This document shows, one piece after another, positions 17,844 to 27,500 of a stretch of DNA of 64,000 nt. Position numbers and translations under genes: made by a program. The notes beneath the pieces were generated by a model that was not told where the DNA came from, did no database searches, and saw only the letters and a program-made list of their open reading frames with translations. Origin of the DNA: Haloarcula pellucida (GTDB taxonomy: Archaea; Halobacteriota; Halobacteria; Halobacteriales; Haloarculaceae). The stretch spans positions 248,001-312,000 of the forward strand of contig NZ_BMOU01000003.1 in NCBI RefSeq assembly GCF_014647235.1, written 5' to 3'. The first letter of the stretch is position 1; each line of letters opens with the position of its first letter.

Positions 17844-19088
17844 TTAACAGATGTCTTCGGGGTCGAACTGTCGTTCGCCGCTCGGATCGATTCGTGACCC
17901 CGAATTCACCCCCCACAGCGCCCGGACAGTTGCTCTGATGAGCGGCTCCGTTCGGCCGTGGAAATTGTCCGCTGTCACGAATGCGTCCTCAATCCCTGCC
18001 AACTCGAGGATATCCTCGACCACGCTACTCGCAGCAACACCGAGACCCTCCTGTGCTGGCCGAATTTCCACCGATAGACTGCCCGCTCGTCCCTCGGTTG
18101 CACGTGGGACTGTGTGCGGCTCTCCACACACGCATTGCATCGGCGCACAATCTCGCGAAACACGGGACACGTTAGTCTTCGCGTTATCGATTGCGGCTTT
18201 CACAGCTTCGCCAACGTGTTTCTCTCGCCCCTGGCCGGTACCGAGATAGCCATCAAAGTTCCCGACAGCGACGATAACGCTGAAGTGCGCTTCATCGCCG
18301 GAATCGCCGTGCCGCCACACAATATTCGTGTCTAAAACACGAGCGTCGACATCAGTCAGTTGCGGATTACTGATGTCTATATCTCCCATTGGCAGTACGC
18401 TCCCCGGAAGGGCATCTAGTGATGACTCCGTCTCCGGGACGGTTTCTCCGCTTTCAGACGCTTCGGTGGCGCTCGCTGTGGCCGACTCTGAGACCCTTTC
18501 TCCGCCACTGAGGAGTTCCTGTGCGCGTTCAACGCTTATAACTTTGTTCCGCTCTACCCAGAGGACTTCGTCGTCATCCAGTTCCGACTGGTCGATCAAA
18601 TCTTTGTTCGGCCGCCCTCCGTCAGTCAGGATATCACTTGCTCCGTGTCTCATTATTTCGACTATCTCACGTTTGTCGTCGACAATGTAGCAGGCACTGT
18701 GTTGGTACAGCGTCTCAGTGAGAACAAAGTGGCAGTGTTGGCCGCGGTGAAGCTGTACCGTTTCAGGGAGGGGCTGACTCCCCGTTGCCTTGCCCTCGTA
18801 ATCGGGGAAGAATTTTTTTGGGATAGTCACCACCCGGTTCTGGCCAACCGTGTTTTGCCCGACTCGGTCCAACAGCGATAGGTGATCGGTGTCAGTAGTC
18901 CGCTGACCGCCATCAGCCAGTAGCTGTTGTGAAATCGCGATTCGACTAGTTGGCGACTCGATAAAGAAATTAATCGGGACACCTCGAGTCGCAATGTCGA
19001 GTTCGAACACCTGCGATGGGATTGCGATTCTGTTTTCGCAGTCCTGGATAGACTGAGAGCCCAACCAGAGTGTCTTTCCACCGGCCAT
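17844..19088 (-). CDS. Unusual protein: N-terminal β-rich domain fused to a ribosomal-protein-S5-like domain
   Basis: About 414 residues from ATG 19088 (GTG 19097 is also possible; a TTTAAC box near 19120 supports either). Residues about 10-150 hold repeated IAIPSQVFEL / VVTIPKKFFPDY-type segments reminiscent of AbrB-like or other small β domains. A Ser/Glu-rich linker (about 195-235) follows. Residues about 250-395 align by eye with archaeal S5: LDTNIVWR, VIVAVGNFDGYLGTGQGR, EAVKAAIDNAKTN, CVCGEPHTV, GRAGSLSVEIRPA, GLGVAASSVVEDILELAGIED. The C-x-CG-x-PHT motif and the S5 dsRNA-binding-like half are kept, but many basic residues are replaced. It sits among IS debris and not in a ribosomal operon, so it is not the housekeeping rpsE. 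The role is unknown: possibly a ribosome- or RNA-binding factor. Confidence 0.75.
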   Translation of the reverse strand: MAGGKTLWLGSQSIQDCENRIAIPSQVFELDIATRGVPINFFIESPTSRIAISQQLLADGGQRTTDTDHLSLLDRVGQNTVGQNRVVTIPKKFFPDYEGKATGSQPLPETVQLHRGQHCHFVLTETLYQHSACYIVDDKREIVEIMRHGASDILTDGGRPNKDLIDQSELDDDEVLWVERNKVISVERAQELLSGGERVSESATASATEASESGETVPETESSLDALPGSVLPMGDIDISNPQLTDVDARVLDTNIVWRHGDSGDEAHFSVIVAVGNFDGYLGTGQGREKHVGEAVKAAIDNAKTNVSRVSRDCAPMQCVCGEPHTVPRATEGRAGSLSVEIRPAQEGLGVAASSVVEDILELAGIEDAFVTADNFHGRTEPLIRATVRALWGVNSGSRIDPSGERQFDPEDIC

Positions 19089-19140
19089 TTTCCTCACTGT
19101 TGCGTGTGCCGGAAGTTAAATGACCGTCTCAACCTACACG

Positions 19141-19161
19141 CTGCTGTAGGTTCTACAGCAG
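19141..19161. repeat. Perfect 9-bp stem hairpin
   Basis: CTGCTGTAG, loop GTT, CTACAGCAG. It lies between the divergent S5-like gene and the small membrane ORF, and may be a regulator site or an RNA hairpin. Confidence 0.5.
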
Positions 19162-19211
19162 TCTGTCGCCACCAAGTCCGTTTAACGGTTCTTCGGTACG
19201 TCTTTTCAACT

Positions 19212-19319
19212 ATGATGGACGTAGACCAGTGGCGGACCGCCAGTGTACTCGCAGATGTCCTCACAATTCTCTACGTACTGGTGTGGTTTCTGTATCTCAG
19301 TTGGGAGCTATTCGCTTGA
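19212..19319 (+). CDS. Putative 35-residue membrane peptide
   Basis: A short ORF with a polar N-terminus (MMDVDQWRTASV) and one clear membrane helix (LTILYVLVWFLYLSWELF). A TTTAAC-type TATA box about 20-25 nt upstream is compatible with a leaderless transcript. Small single-helix proteins are common in haloarchaea, but nothing here confirms translation. No family is recognised. Confidence 0.4.
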   Translation: MMDVDQWRTASVLADVLTILYVLVWFLYLSWELFA

Positions 19320-19324
19320 TTCGA

Positions 19325-19540
19325 TCCTTGTGAAATACTCCGCCACTATGCTGATCTCACGTTCGATTACGACCGTATCACTGACAACCCTCATCGGCCT
19401 GTACTGCTCTGCGAAGACGAATGGAATCGGTCGATGCGCACGCTGAGTCTGAAACCACTTTCCGACGTCGTTTCTATCGTGGCAGTCACGTAGCCGCCAG
19501 CATCGACGAGAAACACTGTCTCGGAAGCCACCGAGTTCGA
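19325..19540 (-). pseudogene. Degraded IS6-type transposase remnant
   Basis: In mixed minus-strand frames, FLVDAGGYVTA, NDVGKWFQT and RIDRFHS match, in order, segments of the transposase at 23731 (FLVDAGGYLTA, NHIEKWIQT, RIDRFHSFW). Frameshifts and an internal deletion separate them, so this is a dead copy of a related element. Confidence 0.65.
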
Positions 19541-19631
19541 TATCTAGGTTCGCCGCTGAAACGGATATCCGTTTCAAGAGACTCCGTCGTCGATGCCACA
19601 GTATCGTCACTACCGCTACTGGTACACACAA

Positions 19632-20243
19632 ATGACAGAACGTGGAACTCCTGTGGGGGAAGTGGAACCGGACTCCAACGACGAGAGACAGAGTGTTGAT
19701 CTGGCAGAGAGTGAGGCTCGGTTTATCGGTGTACGGATTGTCATACCGTCGTCCTCACGATGCAGGACTGTGACGGTGGCACGACCTGCCACGGGGAGAC
19801 GATGGAACGAGTCACCGAATCGACGCTGGGGATCCAGCCACCGGATATTCGGCAGGTCCTGCTCGACGCGTTCTGGCTTCCGAAGCCGGGCTGGATCTCT
19901 GTCTCTGCGTTATCGATGACGGACCGCCATCACCCGCCGAGCTAGCAGAGCGTCTGGGCTACGCTGAGGGGACGGTCAGAACATGCCGCACCGAGCTGGT
20001 TGCGTTCGGACTCATACAACAATCACAGCTCAACAGGTGTCTGGCGGATTTGTCAACGTGTATCACTCCATCGACCGCACAGAGACGCTTATCGCGTTCT
20101 ATATCTGGGCCGGCGAAGCAGCACCCCTCATCGAAGAAGCCAATCTCACGAAGGAGGACTACCGCGATGCCGAGTACGGCGAGGGAGTAGACGAGGTATT
20201 TCGCGACCGGTTCTCCAACACCTCATCCGACAATACAAACTAA
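19632..20243 (+). pseudogene. Frameshifted HTH regulator gene
   Basis: Pieces of one regulator lie in successive frames: PPDIRQVLLDAFWLPK (to about 19890), then GLDLCLCVIDDGPPSPAELAERLGYAEGTVRTCRTEL (to about 20010), then QQVSGGFVNVYHSIDRTE...WAGEAAPLIEEANLTKEDY to the stop at 20243. At least two frameshifts are needed. The SGGFVNVYHS wing resembles the GGYYHVYRP of the regulator at 6491-6895. It is probably an inactive TrmB/HTH-type gene. Confidence 0.65.
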
Positions 20244-20368
20244 TCAGGGACTCTCGATTGCAAGCGCCCCAGTTCCTGTGGTGTCATCCGGCCATTCGGT
20301 GCCTTCGTCGACGAGGCCGGTGTGTAATGTAAACTATAATGGGTGATCGGAGACGTCTCTCCGGTAGC

Positions 20369-20791
20369 ATGCACATCTCCGCCATCGAGACCACTGACGC
20401 ACGCGTCTTCGCGGCCCTCGGAGGCGCTATGTACGCGATCGTCGTCCTTTCGTGGTTCCTCTCGGTCGGTGTTCATTTTTCCTCGCAGGACGGAGCGGCC
20501 ATCGCATTCGCTTTTGCGTACTCGTTGGTTGGGCTGTTCTTGACAGCTGCCGTTCCGCTGTACCTGTTTGGTCGCTTCTCCCTCGTTTCTTCACCGCTTG
20601 CAACGCTCTGGGTCTTTACCGAGACAGTGTCTCAATGGCTATACGGAGCGCACCCCCATCCGCTCTCGTCGTATCTGACGGTTTGGCCCATTCTCCTTGG
20701 GTTCGTATTGGCAATTACGCTCGGCGAAGCCGTACTTAGAGTGGGGCTTGACCACGCTCTCGGTCGGTTCGGTCTCCGACCGGTCTTTTAG
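20369..20791 (+). CDS. Four-helix membrane protein of unknown function
   Basis: About 140 residues with four hydrophobic segments (AALGGAMYAIVVLSWFLSVG, AIAFAFAYSLVGLFLTAAVP, a segment around LATLWVFTETVSQWLYG, and LTVWPILLGFVLAITLGEAV). A frame from 20339 is open, but an ACTATAATG box at about 20330-20338 fits a leaderless start at ATG 20369 better. No family is recognised. It stands alone between a pseudogene and the reductase gene. Confidence 0.6.
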   Translation: MHISAIETTDARVFAALGGAMYAIVVLSWFLSVGVHFSSQDGAAIAFAFAYSLVGLFLTAAVPLYLFGRFSLVSSPLATLWVFTETVSQWLYGAHPHPLSSYLTVWPILLGFVLAITLGEAVLRVGLDHALGRFGLRPVF

Positions 20792-21044
20792 CCCGAACTG
20801 GCACCGCTACTGGTCACGGCGCCTGCGAAGATCGACACGATTCCCGTGCTTCGTCGCCGTCGACGCCGTCGGCGACCGCCAATCAGTACGACGCCCCGAT
20901 GCTCGACGCCGTCCCAAGCCACGTCTCGGGCGTCGTAGCCACGTAGGTACCGATAGCGAACCGGCCATGCCCAGCTGATCGATCCTCGACGACGGTTGGT
21001 TTTACCAGCGAGAGTAGTGGTGTAGACGAGCGTCGGTCCCCAGA

Positions 21045-22265
21045 CTACGTTTCTCGCCAGTACTTCCAGAGGTAGGATATGTCTGTCGGATACAACAGTT
21101 TTGCAATCTCACGCGTGTTGCCGTCGTTAATATCCGACAGAGCATCGCGGTTGCGCTCGTTTAGATCTCGCATGAGCCGGTCGTATCGTTCATTCGATGC
21201 AAGGTATAGCAACTTCGTCATCAGCAGGCGACGGTCTCGTCTGGGCGCGACTTGCTCGTGCCAGAGGTCGTCGTAGGTCGCCATCTCCTCAGCGGAGGTG
21301 TCTACCTTCCTCGTAAGGCAGCGATCGGCTGTCATCGCGGCTGCGCGAGCTGATTTCATGCACTTGTAGATCCCCTCGCCCCACACAGGGTCGACTGACG
21401 GAACGGTATCACCAATCGCCATGAACGAATCGGTACTCAGCGAATCCGGGGCCTGAACGTGTGCAGAACCCCGTACCTGATTATCTGCAACTCGTCTGGC
21501 GTCCTCGAAACGCGGGTCGGTGTCAAGCCAGTGTTCGAGGTAGCCATCAACAGTACGATCTTGCGTGGCGTGTTCTCGATAGCGCTCGTTCTGGATGTAA
21601 CAGATACCGACTTTCGCTGTGTCATCACCGGTGTGGAAAATCCACGAGTACCCACCGGGGGCGTACTCGTGGTCCAGCCGCAACATCATCGCGTCAGTGA
21701 GATCAGCAAAACCGGGATGAGTGAGATCGACGCCCTCAAACACGTACTCGACGCCAATTGCGTGGTTCTTTCGCTCAAGCGTTACTATCCCTACGTCTTT
21801 GGCCAGTGGCGCGGCCGGCCCCGTGGCATCGATAACAATCTCGCCGTAGACCTCCTGATCGCGATTATACCGGACACCGACAACGGCGCCGTCTTCGACG
21901 ATTGGTTCTCGGACGCGGGCATCAAACCGATACGCAGCACCTTTTTCCCGACCGTCCTCGACGAGGAACTTCTTGAACGCCCCGAAGTCTAAGACGAAGC
22001 CTGGCTGGTCTTGGACGACGTTTTCATTCGGTGATTCAAGAACTACCGACTCGGTCGCGTGCATGACCACGCCGTCCGGGATACCGAAGGCGGTCATCAG
22101 AGACGCGAACGTGCCGCCGGTGGATTTGTTGCTCTGTGCTGGGAACGCGGTTTCCGCTTCGGTTTCCAGAACGACGACCTCGTAGCCACGCCCAGCGAGA
22201 TCTCGCGCACACTGCGCCCCCGCTGGACCTGCCCCAGCGACGATCACGTCATACTGATCGGACAT
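21045..22265 (-). CDS. Geranylgeranyl-reductase-family FAD-dependent oxidoreductase
   Basis: A 406-residue flavoprotein. FAD-binding GAGPAGAQCARDLAGRGYEVVVLE (about residues 10-33), the GR-family middle region (GVRYNRD...IVIDATGPAAPLAKD) and the second FAD motif FMAIGDTVPSVDPVWGEGI are present. Relatives saturate isoprenoid double bonds of archaeal lipids, quinones or carotenoids. The substrate here is unproven. Start ATG 22265 directly precedes the family motif. The promoter carries a 32-bp element also found before the SMR exporter gene, so both are probably under the TrmB-like regulator at 22778. Confidence 0.85.
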   Translation of the reverse strand: MSDQYDVIVAGAGPAGAQCARDLAGRGYEVVVLETEAETAFPAQSNKSTGGTFASLMTAFGIPDGVVMHATESVVLESPNENVVQDQPGFVLDFGAFKKFLVEDGREKGAAYRFDARVREPIVEDGAVVGVRYNRDQEVYGEIVIDATGPAAPLAKDVGIVTLERKNHAIGVEYVFEGVDLTHPGFADLTDAMMLRLDHEYAPGGYSWIFHTGDDTAKVGICYIQNERYREHATQDRTVDGYLEHWLDTDPRFEDARRVADNQVRGSAHVQAPDSLSTDSFMAIGDTVPSVDPVWGEGIYKCMKSARAAAMTADRCLTRKVDTSAEEMATYDDLWHEQVAPRRDRRLLMTKLLYLASNERYDRLMRDLNERNRDALSDINDGNTREIAKLLYPTDISYLWKYWRET

Positions 22266-22301
22266 GGATAGTCCACACATAACCGAAAGAGGGCGAAAAG
22301 A

Positions 22302-22333
22302 TATTGAAACACACCACCACTTACGGTTTGTTT
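22302..22333 (-). promoter_or_regulatory. 32-bp conserved element, copy 1 (before the reductase gene)
   Basis: On the plus strand it reads TATTGAAACA, six variable bases, then CACTTACGGTTTGTTT. It ends 36 nt before the reductase ATG and covers its likely BRE/TATA. It matches copy 2 at 22727-22758 almost throughout and is a candidate operator. Confidence 0.6.
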
Positions 22334-22361
22334 TTCTCAGGGTATCATCTCGCGATATGCG

Positions 22362-22694
22362 TTAGTGAGCAGACGTCTGTGACACGACGGTAATGCAGTA
22401 CACGCCACTGATGATAAGGAAGATACCAAGTACCCCAGCCAGATCGATGGGTTCGTCGAAAACGACGACACCGATCGCTGCCACCCCGACGATTCCCAAT
22501 GCGGCCCACGTCCCATAGACGACACCGATCGGTAGTTCCTCTACCGTCAGCGAGACGAGATAGAAGGCCAATCCGTATCCGAGAACGACGCCAAGACTGG
22601 GAACGAGTTCCGAAAACCCATCTGAGAGTTTAAGCGCGGTCGTTCCGAGCAGTTCAGCAAGTATTGCACCAGCTAGCAGTACGTATGGATTCAC
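22362..22694 (-). CDS. Small multidrug resistance (SMR) family transporter
   Basis: A 110-residue, four-helix exporter. The first helix holds the essential glutamate in AILAELLGTTALKLSDGF (the EmrE Glu14 position), and the signature VVYGTWAALG lies in helix 3. SMR pumps exchange protons for cationic or guanidinium-type compounds. GTG 22694 is preferred over ATG 22745 because the extra 17 residues are not part of the fold and would overlap the promoter element. It lies divergent from the TrmB-like gene and downstream of that regulator's probable operator. Confidence 0.85.
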   Translation of the reverse strand: MNPYVLLAGAILAELLGTTALKLSDGFSELVPSLGVVLGYGLAFYLVSLTVEELPIGVVYGTWAALGIVGVAAIGVVVFDEPIDLAGVLGIFLIISGVYCITVVSQTSAH

Positions 22695-22726
22695 ATCGAT
22701 AGGTCCGAAACCCACCGATATGCGCC

Positions 22727-22758
22727 TATTGAAACAAAACAGCACTTACAATTCGTTT
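22727..22758. promoter_or_regulatory. 32-bp conserved element, copy 2 (SMR/TrmB divergent promoter)
   Basis: TATTGAAACA, six variable bases, then CACTTACAATTCGTTT. It lies 32 nt before the SMR start and 19 nt before the TrmB-like start, so one bound protein could control both directions. Confidence 0.6.
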
Positions 22759-22777
22759 GGCTGTGCAACGACAATCC

Positions 22778-23566
22778 ATGACGGAATTGAGCGAGCTTGG
22801 TCTCTCAAGTTACGAGGAGAAGGTCTATCGGACGCTCCTCGTGACAGGTGCTGTAACTGCGGCTGAACTCTCCGATATTAGCGGGGTTCCAAAAGGCCGT
22901 ATTTACGACGTGCTCAACGGCCTTGAAGCTCGCAAACTGATTCGGCTGCAGTCAAATGACCCGAACCAGTACGTCGCCGTACAGCCAGACACTGTGGTTG
23001 ACAGGCTCCTCGCCGAACGAGCATACGAACTGAAACAGAAGTGGGATCGTTACCGTGAGAGAGCGGCGACGATCCGTTCAAACCTTCTGCCGACACCACC
23101 TACGGAGAGTAGTTTCTGGCTGGGGTCACTCGGGAGTGACGAGATGCGTACAGCGCTACAGCAACACGTGCGAACCGCCGAAAACGTTGTCCATGCGACC
23201 GTCGGAACGCCCTACGAGAATACGACGTGGGAGACGCTCCAAACTGAAGTGGAGGCCTTTTTCGAGGGCGCTAGCGCAGATCTCACTGTGGACCTTCTGA
23301 TTAGTGAAAAAGTAGTTACCGTACTTCCCGACCGATTCCCGCGTCTAATCGAGGACCAATCAGCAGACGTGACTGTCAGGACGATTCCTGATGTCGTCCC
23401 TTCATTCGATGTGATCGATCACGTCGAAACGACGATCGATATCCCACATCCGGTATCCGATGCGGATCGAATCGGCGTCCTCGGCATCAAAGATTCGCAA
23501 GTCGTCAAAGAATTTGAGCAGTGCTTCCAACGACTGTGGATCGACGCTGACCCCCTTCTCGAGTAA
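22778..23566 (+). CDS. TrmB-family transcriptional regulator
   Basis: A 262-residue protein. The TrmB HTH (LSELGLSSYEEKVYRTLLVTGAVTAAELSDISGVPKGRIYDVLNGLE) is followed by a helical linker (LLAERAYELKQKWDRYRERA) and an effector domain of the PLD-like TrmB type (residues about 105-255). ATG 22778 matches the family start. It faces the SMR gene across the 32-bp element and likely represses or activates the SMR gene, the reductase gene and itself. The ligand is unknown; a lipophilic cation or isoprenoid is possible, by neighbourhood only. Confidence 0.85.
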   Translation: MTELSELGLSSYEEKVYRTLLVTGAVTAAELSDISGVPKGRIYDVLNGLEARKLIRLQSNDPNQYVAVQPDTVVDRLLAERAYELKQKWDRYRERAATIRSNLLPTPPTESSFWLGSLGSDEMRTALQQHVRTAENVVHATVGTPYENTTWETLQTEVEAFFEGASADLTVDLLISEKVVTVLPDRFPRLIEDQSADVTVRTIPDVVPSFDVIDHVETTIDIPHPVSDADRIGVLGIKDSQVVKEFEQCFQRLWIDADPLLE

Positions 23567-23674
23567 GGGAGGACCGCTCCAGAAGCGTGCCGTCGTCCCG
23601 AAGTGATGGATCGAATAAGGAGGTGGCGTGATCGGCTCTGTTGAAACCCTCAACAAGTGATATATTCTGACCCG

Positions 23675-24415
23675 GGCCCTGTCTAGTTGAGCGAGTTCGA
23701 GAAGCGAGGAGGTCGTAGCGAGAAGTATTCATGCCACTCGCAGACCACCTCAGCGAGACGTTGAACGAGGACAATGGAGACGTTTGGGAGAACGAGCGCA
23801 CCCCGACACCCGTCCGGCGGTTTGTGGTTCGTCTCCATACGGCGGGGCTGTCGATCAGGGAGACGGTCGCCATCTTAGACCTATTGAGTGTCGATCGCTC
23901 TCACAGCGCGGTCTGGAACTGGGTTCATACACTGTCTGAAGCCCAAAGCGACCCGTTGACGGCGGAGCCGTCGCGGGTCGCGGTCGACGAGAAACAAATC
24001 ACGGTTGACGGAGAAAAGAAATGGTTGTACGCCGCTGTCGACACCGACTCGAAGTTACTGCTCGAAATTGACGTGTTCAGCCGCCGCGGGACTGACCCCG
24101 TGGCGGCGCTCCTGCATCGGCTCACCGAGAAACACGATGTCGACGAGACAGAGTTTCTCGTCGATGCTGGTGGCTATCTGACTGCCCTTGCTCGTCAGAA
24201 ATTGAGCGGTCGGTTTGACTACCGAACTCGGAACCACATCGAAAAATGGATCCAGACTGTGACCATGCGAATCGACCGCTTTCACTCCTTTTGGGGCAGT
24301 CAATCCAGCGCGAAACAGTGGCTACGATGCTTCAGACACCACTACAACCCGAACGACCCAATCAAACGCTCGACGGACGAACGCCAGCTGAGGAGATCCA
24401 GAACTAGACAGTGCC
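23675..24415 (+). mobile_element. IS6-type insertion sequence, 741 bp, probably inactive
   Basis: Terminal inverted repeats GGCCCTGTCTAGTT (left, 23675) and GGCACTGTCTAGTT (right, complement, ending 24415) match at 13 of 14 positions. Eight-base flanks (CTGACCCG and GATGAATC) do not match, so there is no target duplication, which suggests recombination after insertion. GGCTCTGTTGAAACCCTC just outside the left end (from 23634) looks like the terminus of another, lost IS. Confidence 0.75.
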
Positions 24416-24420
24416 GATGA
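23731..24420 (+). pseudogene. IS6-type transposase with C-terminal frameshift
   Basis: The frame encodes a DDE transposase (VAVDEKQITVDGEKKWLYAAVDTD with the first Asp, EFLVDAGGYLTAL with the second, NHIEKW...RIDRFHSFW with the Glu). After CFRHHYNP the normal ending RPNQTLDGRTPAEEIQN continues in the next frame and stops at 24407. A single-base deletion near 24350 therefore replaces the last 17 residues. Catalytic residues are intact, so residual activity cannot be excluded. Confidence 0.7.
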
Positions 24421-24489
24421 ATCCGTCGTCACAGCGCACCGAGAAGTAATCGAACTGCTCGAGAAAGCCTTCGAAATAGAATCCGACTG
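24412..24489 (+). pseudogene. 3' remnant of a gene cut by the IS
   Basis: From the IS edge a plus-strand frame reads DESVVTAHREVIELLEKAFE and ends at TGA 24489. It looks like the acidic helical C-terminus of a small haloarchaeal protein whose front has been lost. No family is recognised. Confidence 0.35.
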
Positions 24490-24526
24490 AGAGATGAAAA
24501 CGTGGACTCTACTCTCAGCCAATCGA

Positions 24527-27500
24527 CTACATCATCAGACCGACCATCTCACGTAGCTCGGACTTGATGTCCTCCAATTCGTCTGACTCCCACTCGAATC
24601 GTTCTTCGACGCCGGCGTCGGTGAATCTGAGAGAGGCTCGAACTCGTCGACTCGGATCGTGCTGGAAGAGAGCAAGCGCGTACGAGAGCATCTGTGGCCG
24701 GTAATGTGCCGCCAGGTTCCCCGATGTCGTTGCTGAAAGGTCGTTGGTCTTGTAATCGATGATGTGATACCGGTCTGGCGTGACGAGCAGGCGGTCGATA
24801 TCGCCGACAATTCTGGATCCGTCCAGACGTGCCATCACCGAGTACTCATCGTGGACTGCTTCGAGAGTACCCGAAGCCTCGAGGTCGTCGACGAACCGAA
24901 TCGCGTCGTCTGCGTGGTCGATTGCTGCGTGGATGTCGTCCGCTGTCGGTTCCTCACCGGCCATCTGACTCACCCGTTCGACGAACGATTCCCACTCGTC
25001 TCTCGGCGGGCGAAGCTCGTTCAGTCGATGGACGACAGTTCCGAACGTGGTCGGGCTGAGGCCTGGTGATTCTTCACCCGCTGCGTAGGTGTGTCCGTCA
25101 CCGGAGTGTTCGGCCACTTCGTTCACGAGCGTCGTCGCGGCCACACGGATCCCAGCGTCGCGCTCGGGAGGTGACGGAATCGATATTTCCGGCATCGTTT
25201 CGTCGACGTCTTCGTCGGATGCCCAGTCCGTCGGGTGTGGCGGCGTTCGAATCGTATAGCCTGCCCGACCGAGTTGACCACGAGTGTCGCCGTTCTGGAC
25301 AGCCTGGCCTAAGAGTTCGCCATCTTCGAGGAGGTGGGGTTGAAGCCAGTCACGCCAGCGGTCAGCCTCGTCGAATGCCGCCGGCTCGCCGAGTTCTATG
25401 TCTCCAGACTCGCTACGCCCGATGTCGTGTGTTCCACACAGCAGGAGATGGTCGCGAGTCCTAGTGCAAGCGACGTAGAGGAGGCGTTTCGCCTCCGCTC
25501 GTTCCTGTGGCAGTGAGAGCCGGTCTGCGTACTCGTGGACGGCAGTCTTCTCGATCGAGAAGGCGTCTCTGGGATGCGGACCGCCGACAGCGGGAAGCGG
25601 TGGCGCATCTGTAGTTCCCTCCACGAGTCGGACGTAACCGTAGTCGTCGACGCTTCGCCCGAAGTTCAGACTGCTTCCGATATCCGGGATCGTAACGATC
25701 GGGAACTCTAGTCCCTTCGAGGAGTGAATCGTCATGATTCGAACGCCCTCGGCATCGCCAGGAATGTCCGCTTCACCCTCACGTGGATCGATTTCTGCCT
25801 GCCGGTCGATCCGATGTAGCAACCCAGCAGTCGTGTGAACGCCGTTTTCGCTCCAAGTTCGGACCTGATCACGGAACTTCTCGACGTTCGCAACTGCCTG
25901 CTGGCCGCGTTCGTCGGCACTGACACTCGTCAGGTACCCGGTATCGTCGATGACGCGCGTGAGGACGCGATTCCACGAAAGGACGCCCTCTTCTCCCGGC
26001 TCCGCACACCCACTCAGCGTACGCCAGTTCGATAGCAGCTCGAACGCGTCCGTAAGCTGTGGATCATCGGTCGTTTCCAAGGCCGTCCAGATCGAGTCTG
26101 CACGTGCGATTGCGGGGGCGAGCCGGTCGTCGGTAAACCCGAATAGGGGTGATCGGAGCACACCGTACAGAGAGATGTCGTCCGTCGGATCGCCGAGTAC
26201 CCGGAGGAGATTCGTGAGCGCCTGCACCTCGGGCGTATCGTAGAACCCGACACCGCCGATGACCGTATACGGGATGTCGTACGCTTCGAGGGCTCGCTGG
26301 TACCGGTCGAGGTGTGTTCGCCGACGGAGCAAGATTGCCACGTCGTCAGGGGTCGCGGAACGGTGCTCACCAGTATCCGTGTCTTGAACGAGCGGCGGGT
26401 CGTCAAAGAGGGTCGTCAGTCGGGCTGCGAGTGCCTGTGCCTCTGCTTCGATTGTATGGTCCAACGCTCCCTCAGCGACGGGGTGGTCGTCACCGAAGAG
26501 CGTCGCTGCCGTCTCTGCGTCGTCAGGGACGACGAGATATTCGATACTGCCGTCGAGTCCCTCGATGTCTTCGACTCGGTCTCGTCTCGCAGTGAGCGGT
26601 TGCGGCGGCGCTTCGAACGGCGCATGTTCGTCGTCTTCGGACTGGAACAACTGATCGAAGAGTCTGTTCAAGAACGTGAGAGGGGCCTCAAGCGTCCGGA
26701 AATTACCCGAGAGTTCGAGCGAGGTCGGGCTCTCGACGTCGCTGTCGGGAACCTCGTCCAGCCCGAGACTGCTGTTTACAGACTGCAGTTCGTCCCGTGC
26801 TGCGCCGAACGTCGTGACGTCAGCGCCGCGGAAGGCGTAGATACTCTGTTTCTCGTCACCGACGAGGAACACGTTCGTCGCCGTCTCCTCGTCGACGCCG
26901 GTGAGGAGCTTCACGAGCTCCCACTGCCGGTCGTCCGTGTCCTGGAACTCGTCGACCATTACCGCCGCGAACGTGTCCTGGAGACGGCGACGAACCTCCT
27001 CATTCTCACGGAGGAACGAAATCGCGGTCTCGATCACGTCGGGGAAATCGAGCGCATCTCGACGGTCCTTCCCGGCCTCGTAGCGTTCCAGAACGCCATC
27101 GAAAACACGCATCAGCGCCAGCGCGTAGTGCGCACTGTTCTCCTCGAGTTCGCCCGGCGTCGTGTCGACAGCGTCCTCGTGGGATTCGACAGCCCCGATT
27201 ACCACGTCGACAGCGTCTTTCAGATCGTCGTAGACGTCACCGTGTTCGTGCCAGTCCTCCCGAGACCCGACGACGTAGCCTGAACTACTGTAGAGTCCAC
27301 CGCTCTTCTTCTCACACACCTCGTAGAGGTCGAGAATCGCGCGCTGGCACCTGCGGGGATCACTCTCCGAAGGAGACTCCGGAAGCGTCGTCGCGATGTC
27401 CTCGAAGGTCCGATACGCTCGCAAGCCGTCCTCGTCCTGAACGTCGGCACCCGCGGGGAGCCGGTCAGCCAGTTCTCGCAGGGTTTCCAGAACGCCGTGT

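Noticed and set aside
19308-19631. Minus-strand 107-residue ORF
   Set aside because: Its frame mixes transposase-remnant segments that are in order only if frames are changed, so it is not an intact gene.
23666-24423. 8-bp target duplication around the IS6-type element
   Set aside because: The flanking octamers CTGACCCG and GATGAATC do not match.
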